A DNA stretch of 64,000 bases from Actinomycetota bacterium (GTDB lineage: Bacteria > Actinomycetota > Thermoleophilia > Gaiellales > Gaiellaceae), in assembly GCA_003161615.1 (NCBI GenBank), contig PMOB01000019.1:229971-293970 (forward strand), given 5' to 3'. The position numbers and the translations under genes are program-made. Under the pieces are notes generated by a model. That model ran no database searches. It saw nothing but the letters and a program-made list of their open reading frames with translations, and was not told the origin of the DNA. Positions 53,570 to 61,442 of this stretch are shown piece by piece (position 1 is the stretch's first letter; each line of letters begins with the position of its first letter).

Positions 53570-55509
53570 CCGAGCGCGTCGGGAAGCGGGCGCGCGTGGA
53601 CGATGACGAGCGTCTGCGTCGGTCGCGTCAGCGCGACGTAGAGCTCCCGCAGGCCGCGGTCGCCGTCATCGAGGATCGCCGCCGGCTCGACGACGACGAC
53701 GTGGTCGAACTCGAGGCCTTTCGCCTGGCGCGGCGTGAGGATCGGGAACGGGAAGTCGTCGACGGCAGGCAGCGAACGCGGCACGATCACCGCGAGGAGG
53801 CCTCCGAGATCCTCGAGCGCGACCGCTTCGCGCAGCGCGGTCTCGAGCAGCTTCTCCTCCGCCACCCGCACGAGACGCGGCGGTTCGCCGCCCTTGCGGT
53901 AGGCGAGCGGCGGCTCCACCTCGGGCGCGATCACCTCGAGCAGCGGCAGCGCGAAGTCCATGATCTCGGCCGGGACGCGATAGGCGTGCCGCAGCTCCTC
54001 GATCTCGAGCTCCGCCGTGTCGGGAAGGAACGGCTCGAGCTCCTCCCAGCGGCGGTAGACGACGGGGCCGGTCGCCTGGGCGACGTCGCCGAGGATCGTC
54101 AGCGAGCCGTCGAGCGCGCGACGAGAGATCGCCAGGAGCTGCATCGGCGAGAGATCCTGCGCCTCGTCGACGATCACGTGCCCGTACGAGCGCGGCGCGC
54201 CTTCGAGCAGCGCCCGCGCCTCGTCGACGAGCGGCACGTCCTGGTCGCTCCAGCGGAGGTCGGCGACACGGCGCGGGCGATCGCGGAGGAGGAGCTTCTG
54301 CTCGTCCGCGTCGAGCACTCCCTCCGACGCGGCGGCGAGCCCGGCAGGAGAGGTGAGGAGCCGTGCGACGAGCTTCTCCGGCTGCGGCAGCGGCAGGACG
54401 CGGTCGAGCCAGCGCGTCAGGAAGCCGCGGCTTCGCAGGCCGCGCTCGAGCTCGTCGAAGCTGCGGAACGCCTGCGGGCCGAACAGCTCGCCGTAGCGCT
54501 CGTAGAAGCGGCGGAGAACCGCCATCCGGAACCGGTCGCGCGCCAGCCCGAGCGGATCTCCCGCCTCGAGCGCCTCGTCGAGCAACTCGGCGACGTCCCG
54601 CTGGCGCACGCGGACGTAGACGCCGTCGACTCGCGTGTACAGCTCCTCCGGTGCCGGCACGACCGCGAGCTCGACGGCACGCGCGACGACCTCGCGCAGC
54701 CGCGGGTCGCCCTTGAGGCGGGCGACGTCCGGCTCCTCCTCCCGCACGACCTCGACGCCGTCGACCAGTTCGGTCACCGCCCGCTGCTCGACCGCCTCCT
54801 CGCCGAGCGTCGGCAGGACCTGCGAGACGTACTCCATGAAGGTCGGGTTCGGACCGACGACGAGTACGCGCCGCAGCCGCTCGCGGTACGTGTAGAGGAG
54901 CCACGAGGCGCGGTGGAGGCCGACCGCCGTCTTGCCGGTGCCCGGGCCGCCCTGGATGACGAGCGCACCGTCCGGCTCCGCCGTGATCAGGCGGTACTGG
55001 TCGGACTGGATCGTTGCGACGATGTCGCGCATCCGCGCGTCGCGGCGGCGCTCGAGCTCCTCGAGGAGGAAGTCCGAGACCGCGGCGCCCTCGACTGCGC
55101 TGCCGTCGAGCGACTCGTCGGAGATGTCGAGCAGCTTCCGCCCGCTCGCGCGGAAACGGCGGCGCTGCGTGACGCCGTGCGGCTCCTGCGGCGTCGCGGT
55201 GTAGAACGGACGCGCCGCCGGCGCCTGCCAGTTGACGACGAGAGACTCCTGCTGCTCGTCGGTGACCCAGCGGCGGCCGACGTAGAGCGGACGTGGTCCG
55301 GCATCGAGCGTGAGCCGTCCGAAGACGAGCCCGCGCTCAGCGTCCTCGAACGTCTGCATGCGGCGCTTCGCCCACGCCTCCATGTTCAGCGCGGCCCACT
55401 CGGTCGCCATCGCGTCCTGGGTGCGCGCGACCGTCGACCGCATGCGCTCGAGTTGCTCGTACGCGTTGTCGACGTACGCCTGCTCGGCGGCTAGTTCCGG
55501 GTGCGCCAC
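53566..55509 (-). CDS. helD: HelD/HelR-like superfamily 1 helicase (RNA polymerase-recycling type)
   Basis: The 647-residue protein has a coiled N-terminus (about 1-55) and Walker A GGPGTGKT at 187-194. Walker B with DEAQD is at 448-452, and the late motifs QAKGLEFDHVVVVEP and ALTRPTQTLVIVH are present. The N-terminal and insert layout matches actinobacterial HelD, which releases stalled RNA polymerase and in some species protects from rifamycins. At 647 residues it is shorter than most HelD proteins (about 700-775). TAGCCT lies 9 bases before the GTG. Function in the glycan pathway is unlikely; it is a housekeeping neighbour. Confidence 0.85.
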   Translation of the reverse strand: MAHPELAAEQAYVDNAYEQLERMRSTVARTQDAMATEWAALNMEAWAKRRMQTFEDAERGLVFGRLTLDAGPRPLYVGRRWVTDEQQESLVVNWQAPAARPFYTATPQEPHGVTQRRRFRASGRKLLDISDESLDGSAVEGAAVSDFLLEELERRRDARMRDIVATIQSDQYRLITAEPDGALVIQGGPGTGKTAVGLHRASWLLYTYRERLRRVLVVGPNPTFMEYVSQVLPTLGEEAVEQRAVTELVDGVEVVREEEPDVARLKGDPRLREVVARAVELAVVPAPEELYTRVDGVYVRVRQRDVAELLDEALEAGDPLGLARDRFRMAVLRRFYERYGELFGPQAFRSFDELERGLRSRGFLTRWLDRVLPLPQPEKLVARLLTSPAGLAAASEGVLDADEQKLLLRDRPRRVADLRWSDQDVPLVDEARALLEGAPRSYGHVIVDEAQDLSPMQLLAISRRALDGSLTILGDVAQATGPVVYRRWEELEPFLPDTAELEIEELRHAYRVPAEIMDFALPLLEVIAPEVEPPLAYRKGGEPPRLVRVAEEKLLETALREAVALEDLGGLLAVIVPRSLPAVDDFPFPILTPRQAKGLEFDHVVVVEPAAILDDGDRGLRELYVALTRPTQTLVIVHARPLPDALG

Positions 55510-55518
55510 AGCCGCGAG

Positions 55519-55524
55519 AGGCTA
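55519..55524 (-). promoter_or_regulatory. Predicted -10 box TAGCCT of the helD-like gene
   Basis: TAGCCT ends 9 bases before the GTG at 55509, near the stop of the chagasin-like gene. Confidence 0.4.
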
Positions 55525-55866
55525 CCGGACGCGGATCGCGATTCCTACGCGCTGCGCCGGCTTGTTCGGCTGCCACGGCCGGATGTAGCGGAAGCGCAGG
55601 GCGGTGGAGCCCTTGCCGACCGCGCGGAAGCGCCAGATCTCCTTGCCGGGGGCGCCGGGCTTGTTGTTCCCCGGCGCGACGTAGCGGTGCGAGACGAGCC
55701 GAACGACGCCGCGAACAGGCTGCTTGACGAACTTCCAGCGGTAGCCGGTGCTCGCGTTCGACGCGAGCGTGAGGACGATCCGCGTCTGCGGCTTCACCGT
55801 GAACGAGCGGCTGTTGTCCGCCGCAGTCAGATGAAGCGTGACGATAAGGGCGACGAGCGCGAACAT
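55522..55866 (-). CDS. Secreted chagasin-like cysteine protease inhibitor (I42 family)
   Basis: The 114-residue protein has a short signal peptide (about 1-16) and all three chagasin loops in order: NASTGYRW at 37-44, the GAPG turn at 71-74 and RPW at 96-98. These loops wedge into papain-like protease active sites in studied members. It would act outside the cell. The ATG at 55866 has TAAGCT 7 bases upstream. It lies 12 bases before the helD-like gene on the same strand and is divergent from the F420-type oxidoreductase. The target is unknown; bacterial I42 proteins may act on host, competitor or own proteases. Confidence 0.88.
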   Translation of the reverse strand: MFALVALIVTLHLTAADNSRSFTVKPQTRIVLTLASNASTGYRWKFVKQPVRGVVRLVSHRYVAPGNNKPGAPGKEIWRFRAVGKGSTALRFRYIRPWQPNKPAQRVGIAIRVR

Positions 55867-55873
55867 CCCTACG

Positions 55874-55879
55874 AGCTTA
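55874..55879 (-). promoter_or_regulatory. Predicted -10 box TAAGCT of the chagasin-like gene
   Basis: TAAGCT ends 7 bases before the ATG at 55866. Confidence 0.45.
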
Positions 55880-55885
55880 CGCCCG

Positions 55886-55891
55886 TAGGAT
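55886..55891 (+). promoter_or_regulatory. Predicted -10 box TAGGAT of the oxidoreductase operon
   Basis: TAGGAT is followed by exactly 6 bases and the GTG at 55898. It faces the chagasin promoter across 6 bases. Confidence 0.5.
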
Positions 55892-55897
55892 CGAAGT

Positions 55898-56908
55898 GTG
55901 AAGCTCGGCTTGAATCTCGGCTACGCGCCTCCGGGCACGAATCCCGCCGACCTCGCGCCACTCGTCCAAGAGGCCGAGCGGCTGGGCTTCAACTCGGTCT
56001 GGGCGGCGGAGGCGTGGGGAACCGACGCGGTCAGCGTCCTCGCCTACATGGCGGCGCGCACGGAGACGATCAAGCTCGGCTCGGCGATCATGCAGATCCC
56101 CGGCCGCACGCCGGCGAACACGGCGATGACGGCCGCGACGCTCGACCTCCTCTCCGGCGGCCGCTTCCTGCTCGGCCTCGGCACGTCCGGGCCGCAGGTC
56201 GTGGAGGGCTGGCACGGCGAGCCATGGGGAAAGCCGCTCGGCAAGACGCGCGAGTATGTCGAGATCGTCCGGGCGGCGCTGCGCCGCGACGTCGTCGAGC
56301 ACGCCGGCGAGCACTACCGGATCCCGTGGGACGGCCCCGGCGCGACAGGCCTCGGCAAGCCGCTCAAGCTGATGATGCGCCCGCTCCGCGCCGACATCCC
56401 GATCTACCTCGCCGCGCTCGGCCCGAAGAACGTCGCGCTCACGGCGGGGATCGCGGACGGCTGGCTGCCGCTTTTCGTCGATCCCGAGCATTTCGACGAC
56501 GCCTTCGGCGCGAGCCTCGCCGGCGCGAAACCCGGCTTCGAGATCGCCGCCACCGTCAACGTCCTCGTCGGCGACCACGTGCAGGCGCTTCGCGACTCCC
56601 TCAAGCCGTATCTCGCCCTCTACGTCGGCGGCATGGGCGCGAAGGGGAAGAACTTCTATAACGCGCTCGTGCGCCGCTACGGCTGGGAGGAGGAGGCCGA
56701 GCGGATCCAGGAGCTCTACCTCGCAGGCAAGCAGCGCGAGGCGATCGCCGCGGTGCCGGACGCGCTCGTCGACGCGGTCGCGCTCGTCGGACCGAAGGAG
56801 CGGATCGCCGAGCGGCTCGACGCCTGGCGCGAGACGCCGATGACGGAGCTGATCGTCGGTTCGCCCCAGCCCGAGGCGTTGCAAGTCATGGCGGAGCTCG
56901 TCCTCTGA
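55898..56908 (+). CDS. Luciferase-like (LLM) F420-dependent oxidoreductase
   Basis: The 336-residue TIM-barrel protein matches the F420 branch of luciferase-like monooxygenases. It has [12 protein letters not shown] at the N-terminus, [30 protein letters not shown] near 28, [18 protein letters not shown] near 58 and [20 protein letters not shown] near 88. The C-terminus ([21 protein letters not shown]) is typical. The substrate is not predictable. The stop TGA overlaps the CTG start proposed for the following sulfotransferase. Confidence 0.88.
   Translation: MKLGLNLGYAPPGTNPADLAPLVQEAERLGFNSVWAAEAWGTDAVSVLAYMAARTETIKLGSAIMQIPGRTPANTAMTAATLDLLSGGRFLLGLGTSGPQVVEGWHGEPWGKPLGKTREYVEIVRAALRRDVVEHAGEHYRIPWDGPGATGLGKPLKLMMRPLRADIPIYLAALGPKNVALTAGIADGWLPLFVDPEHFDDAFGASLAGAKPGFEIAATVNVLVGDHVQALRDSLKPYLALYVGGMGAKGKNFYNALVRRYGWEEEAERIQELYLAGKQREAIAAVPDALVDAVALVGPKERIAERLDAWRETPMTELIVGSPQPEALQVMAELVL
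56893..56896 (+). promoter_or_regulatory. Ribosome binding site GGAG for the CTG start at 56905
   Basis: GGAG lies 8 bases before the CTG, within the last codons of the oxidoreductase gene. Confidence 0.5.
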
Positions 56909-57861
56909 CCGCACCGCCGCTGATCGTCCTCGGCGTTGGACGCTCGGGCACCACGCTGCTGCGCGTGGTGCTCGACCGCAACACGACGCTCGCGATTCCC
57001 GACGAGTCGTTCTTCATGCTCCCGCTCGCGCGCCGGCACCGCGGCCGCATCAAGGCGGATGCGTTCTACGAGGATCTCCGCCGCCTGCCGCGCCTGCGCG
57101 AATGGGACATCGAGCCGGCGGACGTCCGGCCGCGCCTGGGCGACGGGATGACGACCGGCGAGGCGATCGCGGCGATCTTCGAGACGTACGCGGCCAAGCA
57201 GGGCAAGCCGCGCTGGGGCGACAAGACGCCGCTGTACATGCAGCACCTGCCGCGGCTCGAGCGGCTGTTCCCCGACGCGCTCTGGCTCCACCTCGTCCGC
57301 GACGGGCGCGACGCGGCGCTCTCGTTCCTCGCGCTGCCGGAGGGCTTCTCCGGCAAGACGTGGGCGCAGCCGCGCACGGTCGCGCAGTTTGCCGCCCGCT
57401 GGAAGGTGGAGATCGAGACGGCGCGCGAGCTCGGCCGGCGCGCGGGCAACCGCTATCTCGAGCTGCGCTACGAGGACCTCGTCGCCGAGCCGGAGCGAGA
57501 GCTGCGCCGCATCTGCGAGTTCGCCTCGCTGCCGTGGGAGCCGGAGATGCTCGCCTACTCGGGCTCGGTCGACGTCTCGAAGCTGCCGCAACACCAGCGC
57601 CTTGCGCAGCCGCCGACGCCGAACGTCCGCAACTGGCGGGAGGAGATGCCGGCGGCGGACGCGCGGGCCTTCGAGGACGTCGCCGGAGACGTGCTGCGCG
57701 ATTCCGGTTACGAGCTCCTCTCGCCGGAGGCCCGCTACCCGACCCCGCGCGGCCGTCGCGAACTGGCCCGCTTCCGTGTCCTCTACCGCAGCTGGAACAC
57801 GACGACCTTCGCCGTCCAGAGCTCACCGCTCTGGACGCGCTCGCATCCACCGGTGGACTGA
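56905..57861 (+). CDS. PAPS-dependent sulfotransferase, copy 2, probable CTG start
   Basis: The 318-residue protein has the PAPS loop [19 protein letters not shown] near residues 7-25, the 3'-phosphate region [13 protein letters not shown] near 130 and [20 protein letters not shown] near 185. The first canonical start (GTG at 56965) lies beyond the PAPS loop and would remove an essential part. No ATG, GTG or TTG precedes the loop in frame before the oxidoreductase stop. CTG at 56905 makes a CTGA overlap and has GGAG 8 bases upstream. It probably sulfates a glycan or metabolite and converges with an unknown secreted protein gene. Confidence 0.86.
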   Translation: MTAPPLIVLGVGRSGTTLLRVVLDRNTTLAIPDESFFMLPLARRHRGRIKADAFYEDLRRLPRLREWDIEPADVRPRLGDGMTTGEAIAAIFETYAAKQGKPRWGDKTPLYMQHLPRLERLFPDALWLHLVRDGRDAALSFLALPEGFSGKTWAQPRTVAQFAARWKVEIETARELGRRAGNRYLELRYEDLVAEPERELRRICEFASLPWEPEMLAYSGSVDVSKLPQHQRLAQPPTPNVRNWREEMPAADARAFEDVAGDVLRDSGYELLSPEARYPTPRGRRELARFRVLYRSWNTTTFAVQSSPLWTRSHPPVD

Positions 57862-57867
57862 CGGCGA

Positions 57868-58422
57868 CTAGCGGATTGGCGGCCTGAGCATGCCGCCGAA
57901 GCCCCCGTGCGGGATGTCAAACCCGAGCGGCTGATGCCCGTAGAAGTGGACGGTCAAGTGCGGCGGGCCGAAGATCCAACAGTCCTGGCTACGAGCACGA
58001 CGCGCTGCGGCCGTCCGGAAGTCCACTCGCACGACACCAACCACGAACCCTCCCTCGCCGCCCGACTCAGCCGCGAGCCACTGCACACGGTTCGCGCTGT
58101 AGCGGAACCACAGCGTTGGGTCACCCGGCTCGACACTCCGATCCCGGCTGAACTGTCCGGCGCGAAGCCTGACCACCGTCGAAGCGGTGTCGAACAGGTG
58201 GAGGCCGAGGGAGAAGCGCGACTGGTGCGACCAATCTCTGGAGCGCCACTCGACCGTTCCGATCGCCGGCAGCGCCGTGAGCACGGCGGTTCTCGGACAA
58301 GTCCATGCGACGCGAGCCGTCGGCAGCGAGCCGGAGCCGTGAACGGCGAGGCCGGCAGCGCCCAGCGCTGCGGCGAGCGTAAGCAAGGTTCTCAACGCAT
58401 GAGAACTACGACGCAACGGCAC
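57868..58422 (-). CDS. Secreted protein of unknown function
   Basis: The 184-residue protein has a signal peptide (about 1-30), then two Cys (CPRTAVL and QDCWIFGP) and a His/Phe/Gly-rich C-terminus (HFYGHQPLGFDIPHGGFGGM). The sequence looks like a single beta-rich extracellular domain. No family is recognised and no TANNNT box is found at the usual position; a TTG 6 bases downstream of the GTG is another possible start. It is convergent with the sulfotransferase gene across a 6-base gap. Confidence 0.55.
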   Translation of the reverse strand: MPLRRSSHALRTLLTLAAALGAAGLAVHGSGSLPTARVAWTCPRTAVLTALPAIGTVEWRSRDWSHQSRFSLGLHLFDTASTVVRLRAGQFSRDRSVEPGDPTLWFRYSANRVQWLAAESGGEGGFVVGVVRVDFRTAAARRARSQDCWIFGPPHLTVHFYGHQPLGFDIPHGGFGGMLRPPIR

Positions 58423-58505
58423 CTAGAAGTCCCGGCTCGCCTGAGCCAGTGCGCGGGAATGTCCCTTGAGCGAGGGATGGCGTGACAGCAGCGCGTTCGG
58501 CGCCG

Positions 58506-58511
58506 TATAAG
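58506..58511 (+). promoter_or_regulatory. Predicted -10 box TATAAG of the 58519 lipoprotein
   Basis: TATAAG matches five of six TATAAT bases and is followed by 7 bases and the ATG at 58519. Confidence 0.5.
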
Positions 58512-58518
58512 TAAGACG

Positions 58519-59106
58519 ATGGGTCGCAACGCCGTCGTATTGTTTGGACTGGGAGCCGCGATCGCTGCGGTCCTGCTCGTGACGGGCTGCGCCAACAGCC
58601 GTTCGATCTTGTACAGCGGCATCTCTGGTCCGCTCGGGGAAAACAAGGTGGTCGTGTCGGATGCGCGAGCCGTGCACGACGCTCGGGAGTTCCGTGCGGA
58701 GTGGCGTGCGATGATCGGCCGGACCGCGCGGCAAGCCAAGAGTGAGAGCTTCTCGAGCCTCTCGGATCGGCGGTTCCGGCTGCGTCTCGCTAGCGCCGCG
58801 GATCGCTATAGCTTCACGCTCAAGGCGGTTCAGTTCCTCCATCGGCGGCAGGTGACGCCTCTCGTCATTGTCCAGAGTCGTCACTACCTCGCGTTCGCGC
58901 GGGCTGTGCCCGCGATCGAGCACTCCCTCGACCCCCACAGAGGACGAAACGACTCGCGGGGCTGGACGTATCGCGCGTTCCTCCTTGAAGCACAAGACGA
59001 ACGAGGCGTCCCCTTCCTCCTAGTGTCGAACGTGGTCGCCTCTTCGGGCGTCACCGGCGGGCAGTGGGCGCGCAGCGACCTGCTCTTTCCTTTCGCACGC
59101 AGCTAG
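58519..59106 (+). CDS. Lipoprotein of unknown function
   Basis: The 195-residue protein has a clear lipobox VTGC with Cys24. The mature part is mixed alpha/beta, with an Arg-rich middle (SLSDRRFRLRLASAADRYSF) and ends VVASSGVTGGQWARSDLLFPFARS. No other Cys residues follow, and no known domain is recognised. It stands alone between two gaps. Base use around its promoter is a little less GC-rich than the neighbours, but I cannot measure this exactly. Confidence 0.6.
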   Translation: MGRNAVVLFGLGAAIAAVLLVTGCANSRSILYSGISGPLGENKVVVSDARAVHDAREFRAEWRAMIGRTARQAKSESFSSLSDRRFRLRLASAADRYSFTLKAVQFLHRRQVTPLVIVQSRHYLAFARAVPAIEHSLDPHRGRNDSRGWTYRAFLLEAQDERGVPFLLVSNVVASSGVTGGQWARSDLLFPFARS

Positions 59107-59205
59107 GGGATCGATCGCCTGCGCCAGTGCGGACTCTCACTTGGACGCTCTAGGGCCGGAGGCTAAGACCGCGCTCTCCCGCGCCGGAGTTCCTTCACAC
59201 AGCGA

Positions 59206-59224
59206 GCGAGTCCGCAGGACTCGC
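59206..59224 (-). terminator. Possible hairpin terminator downstream of the PIG-L gene
   Basis: Arms GCGAGTCC and GGACTCGC pair perfectly around a GCA loop, starting 4 bases after the PIG-L stop. No T tract follows, so it is not a classical intrinsic terminator, but placement fits an end-of-gene hairpin. The 121-base convergent gap (59107-59227) holds nothing else I can name. Confidence 0.4.
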
Positions 59225-59227
59225 GAG

Positions 59228-59863
59228 CTATGCGATGACGCGGTACACCTGGAAGACCTCGGCGTACTCGCGGTTCACGTTGACGCCGTGCGTCCGGGCG
59301 AGGTTGCGGACGTACTCGGCGTTCGCGTAGCGGCGGTGCTGCTGTGAGGCGTAGTGCTCGAGCGCCGCGATCTTGCGGTCGATGTGCTTCTGCTCGAGCG
59401 CCGAGTACCACTGGTATTCGAAGTCGAAGTTGTTCCAGGGGATCTCGTAGCCGAGGATCGTCGTTCGCTTGAAGGCGCGCAGGCCTTCCTCGGCGACGGT
59501 GCGGTGATCCTGGTGGACGTCGTGGAGGCTCGGCTGGAAGACGACTTCCGGCTGCCATTCCTCCCACAGCGCGACGAGCAGCTCGAGGATGTCCTGCCGC
59601 CGCTCGGGGAACGTGCGAACGTCGAAGTCGTGGACGGTGAGGGACTCGGCCGGGATGCCGAGCTCTGCCGTCGCCGCGGCGACCTCGCGCGCGAGCGTGT
59701 CGGGCGGGAAGCCCTCCGGCAGCGACCGCGTCGCGATCGAGAACGCGACGTAGCGGACCTCGCAGCCCGCCTCGACGAGCCGCGCCATCGTCCCGCCGCA
59801 GCCGAACTCGCCGTCGTCCGTGTGCGGCGCGAGGACGAGCGCCTTTCTCCAGGTCTCGATCAT
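59228..59863 (-). CDS. PIG-L/LmbE-family deacetylase
   Basis: The 211-residue zinc deacetylase has the metal motif APHTDDGEFGCGG near residue 12 (His-x-Asp-Asp) and the third ligand region HDVHQDHRTVAEE near 116. Members deacetylate GlcNAc-type sugars, including mycothiol, lipid and antibiotic intermediates. The ATG at 59863 begins at the family N-terminus, but that codon lies in one arm of a perfect 12-base hairpin and has no TANNNT box at the usual distance. The frame stays open upstream to about 60010. That part encodes low-complexity sequence through three palindromes and is probably untranslated. Confidence 0.85.
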   Translation of the reverse strand: MIETWRKALVLAPHTDDGEFGCGGTMARLVEAGCEVRYVAFSIATRSLPEGFPPDTLAREVAAATAELGIPAESLTVHDFDVRTFPERRQDILELLVALWEEWQPEVVFQPSLHDVHQDHRTVAEEGLRAFKRTTILGYEIPWNNFDFEYQWYSALEQKHIDRKIAALEHYASQQHRRYANAEYVRNLARTHGVNVNREYAEVFQVYRVIA

Positions 59864-59886
59864 CGGGTGCTCGCCACCCGATGATC
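59858..59886. repeat. Perfect inverted repeat covering the PIG-L start codon
   Basis: Arms GATCATCGGGTG and CACCCGATGATC (12 bases each, perfect) flank the loop CTCGC. On the minus strand the ATG start of the PIG-L gene falls inside the 3' arm, so an mRNA hairpin would hide it. Confidence 0.7.
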
Positions 59887-59897
59887 GGAGGGAGGGG

Positions 59898-59927
59898 GTG
59901 TGGGGGAACCGAGCGGTTCCTCCACAC
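59898..59927. repeat. 14-base near-perfect palindrome upstream of the PIG-L gene
   Basis: Arms GTGTGGGGGAACCG and CGGTTCCTCCACAC pair around AG with one G/T position, which is a wobble pair in plus-strand RNA. Its core is related to the next palindrome (59948-59974). Confidence 0.65.
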
Positions 59928-59947
59928 AAACAAGAAGAAGGGGGCAA

Positions 59948-59974
59948 CGTGGGAGAAACATGGTTTCCCCCACG
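59948..59974. repeat. 12-base near-perfect palindrome upstream of the PIG-L gene
   Basis: Arms CGTGGGAGAAAC and GTTTCCCCCACG flank ATG, with one mismatch that becomes a wobble pair in minus-strand RNA. It lies just after the ligase-like gene and is followed on the minus strand by a pyrimidine-rich run, so it could also act as its terminator. Confidence 0.6.
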
Positions 59975-59999
59975 GGAGCGAACCGAAGGTGAGCGACGA

Positions 60000-61442
60000 T
60001 CACGGCTCAATCATGGCTGATGGCTCGCCACGCGCGGCAACGCGTTGGCGTGCGACGAGGCCGATCAGGCCGATCACTCCCCACGTCGTCGGATCCTCGA
60101 AGAAGTCGTTGTAGGCGAGGGAGTGGGCGAAGATCGCAACGAGGACGAGTCCCGCGGCGAGCGCGACGTCGCCTCGAACGCTGCGCTCGATGCGCCGGAA
60201 CGCCGAGAGCGCGAGCGAGATGACGAGCCAGGCGTAGAGGAGGAAGCCGATCCCGCCCTCCTCCGCCGCCACGGTGACCGGCGTGTTGTGGGAGGCGCTC
60301 TTGCGCGGCGTGCGATGCGTGCGCTTCGCGTAGGCGTGAGAGAAGCCGCCGATCCCTACCCCCTCGACGGGATGCGCCTTCGCGATCAGGATCCCGTTGT
60401 AGATCAGGCTCCCGCGCCCGCTCGCGAGCTTGTTGAGCTCGGAGACGCCGTGATGGCGTAGCGCGTGCACGATCTTCGGCTCCGCCACCGCCGCGCCGGC
60501 GAGAAGGACGACCGCGGCGACGACGAGCGCCAGCGACTTCCAGCGCCAGAGGAAGACGCAGAGGCAGAAGACCGCGACCATCAGGGCCGAGAAGCTCGAC
60601 TGCGAGAACGAGATCAGCAGCCCGACCCACGCGACGACGGCGAACGCCACGGCGAGAACCGCGTCGCGCACCGAGCGCCCCCGCACGATGAGCACGGCGG
60701 TCGGCACGAGCGCGACGACGAGGAAGCGCCCGTAGATCGAGGGGTCGTAGAAGACCGAGTTGACCCGGAAGAAGGCCGCGTACGCATTTCCCGTGATCTG
60801 CTTCGGGTTCTCGAAGAGCTGCCGGGTCTCGTACTGGTAGAAGCCGACGCCCGCGAAGACGAGCGCCATGATCACGAGCTCGCCGTAGAGCAGCCGCAGC
60901 CGCAACCGGTCCCACGGGAGCCGCGCGATGGCGAGGGCGAGGATCGCGAACGGCAGGTAGACGCCGACGATGTCGAGCGCGGCGTTGCGGATGTCCCCCG
61001 TCCAGGCGACCGAGATTCCGACCCAGGCGAGATAGAACGCCAGCGGCTTCGTCGCACGCCCGAATTCCCGCATCCGCTCGTCTCCCTGCACGAGCTCCCG
61101 GAGCAGGTTGAACCCGGCTGCGGCCGCCACCACATACAGCGGCGCGAGCAGCTGGTGGTGGAGGTAGTGCACCTGGACGGGGATGCACGCCAGCGTGAGG
61201 AAGGCCACGAGCCACGGCTCGCGCCGGAAGAGCAGGGAGAGGAGCCCGCCGAGGACGAGGAGACCGATGACGGCCACCGCGACGGTGCCCGCGCCCGCCG
61301 GCTTGAGCGAGGCGACGAGGAGCGCCGCGCCGACGCCGGCGTAGCCGAGCCCCGCGAGCCGATTCTGGCGCGTGCGGGCGAGAAGCAGAACGGCGAAGCC
61401 GAGACAGGCGATCGGTGCGGCGATCCGCGCGAGACCGATCAC
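60000..61442 (-). CDS. O-antigen ligase-like membrane protein
   Basis: The 480-residue protein has about 12 membrane spans. The Wzy_C-type external region shows VFYDPSIYGRFLVVAL near 240 and later LIYNGILIAKAHPVEGVGIGGFSHAY near 365, with RKSASHNTPVTVAAEEGGIGFLLY, the conserved His followed by a membrane span. It is the fourth protein of this kind in the window. The GTG at 61442 overlaps the stop of the upstream gene by GTGA. It may ligate a glycan to the cell surface; the acceptor is unknown. Confidence 0.83.
   Translation of the reverse strand: MIGLARIAAPIACLGFAVLLLARTRQNRLAGLGYAGVGAALLVASLKPAGAGTVAVAVIGLLVLGGLLSLLFRREPWLVAFLTLACIPVQVHYLHHQLLAPLYVVAAAAGFNLLRELVQGDERMREFGRATKPLAFYLAWVGISVAWTGDIRNAALDIVGVYLPFAILALAIARLPWDRLRLRLLYGELVIMALVFAGVGFYQYETRQLFENPKQITGNAYAAFFRVNSVFYDPSIYGRFLVVALVPTAVLIVRGRSVRDAVLAVAFAVVAWVGLLISFSQSSFSALMVAVFCLCVFLWRWKSLALVVAAVVLLAGAAVAEPKIVHALRHHGVSELNKLASGRGSLIYNGILIAKAHPVEGVGIGGFSHAYAKRTHRTPRKSASHNTPVTVAAEEGGIGFLLYAWLVISLALSAFRRIERSVRGDVALAAGLVLVAIFAHSLAYNDFFEDPTTWGVIGLIGLVARQRVAARGEPSAMIEP

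Noticed and set aside
53077..55494. 805-codon plus-strand frame opposite the helD-like gene
   Set aside because: Antisense shadow with repetitive Arg/Ala/Asp composition and no motif; HelD motifs are intact on the other strand.
59864..60010. N-terminal extension of the PIG-L protein
   Set aside because: The frame is open but encodes low-complexity sequence through three palindromes. PIG-L proteins begin at the zinc-motif strand, which matches the ATG at 59863.
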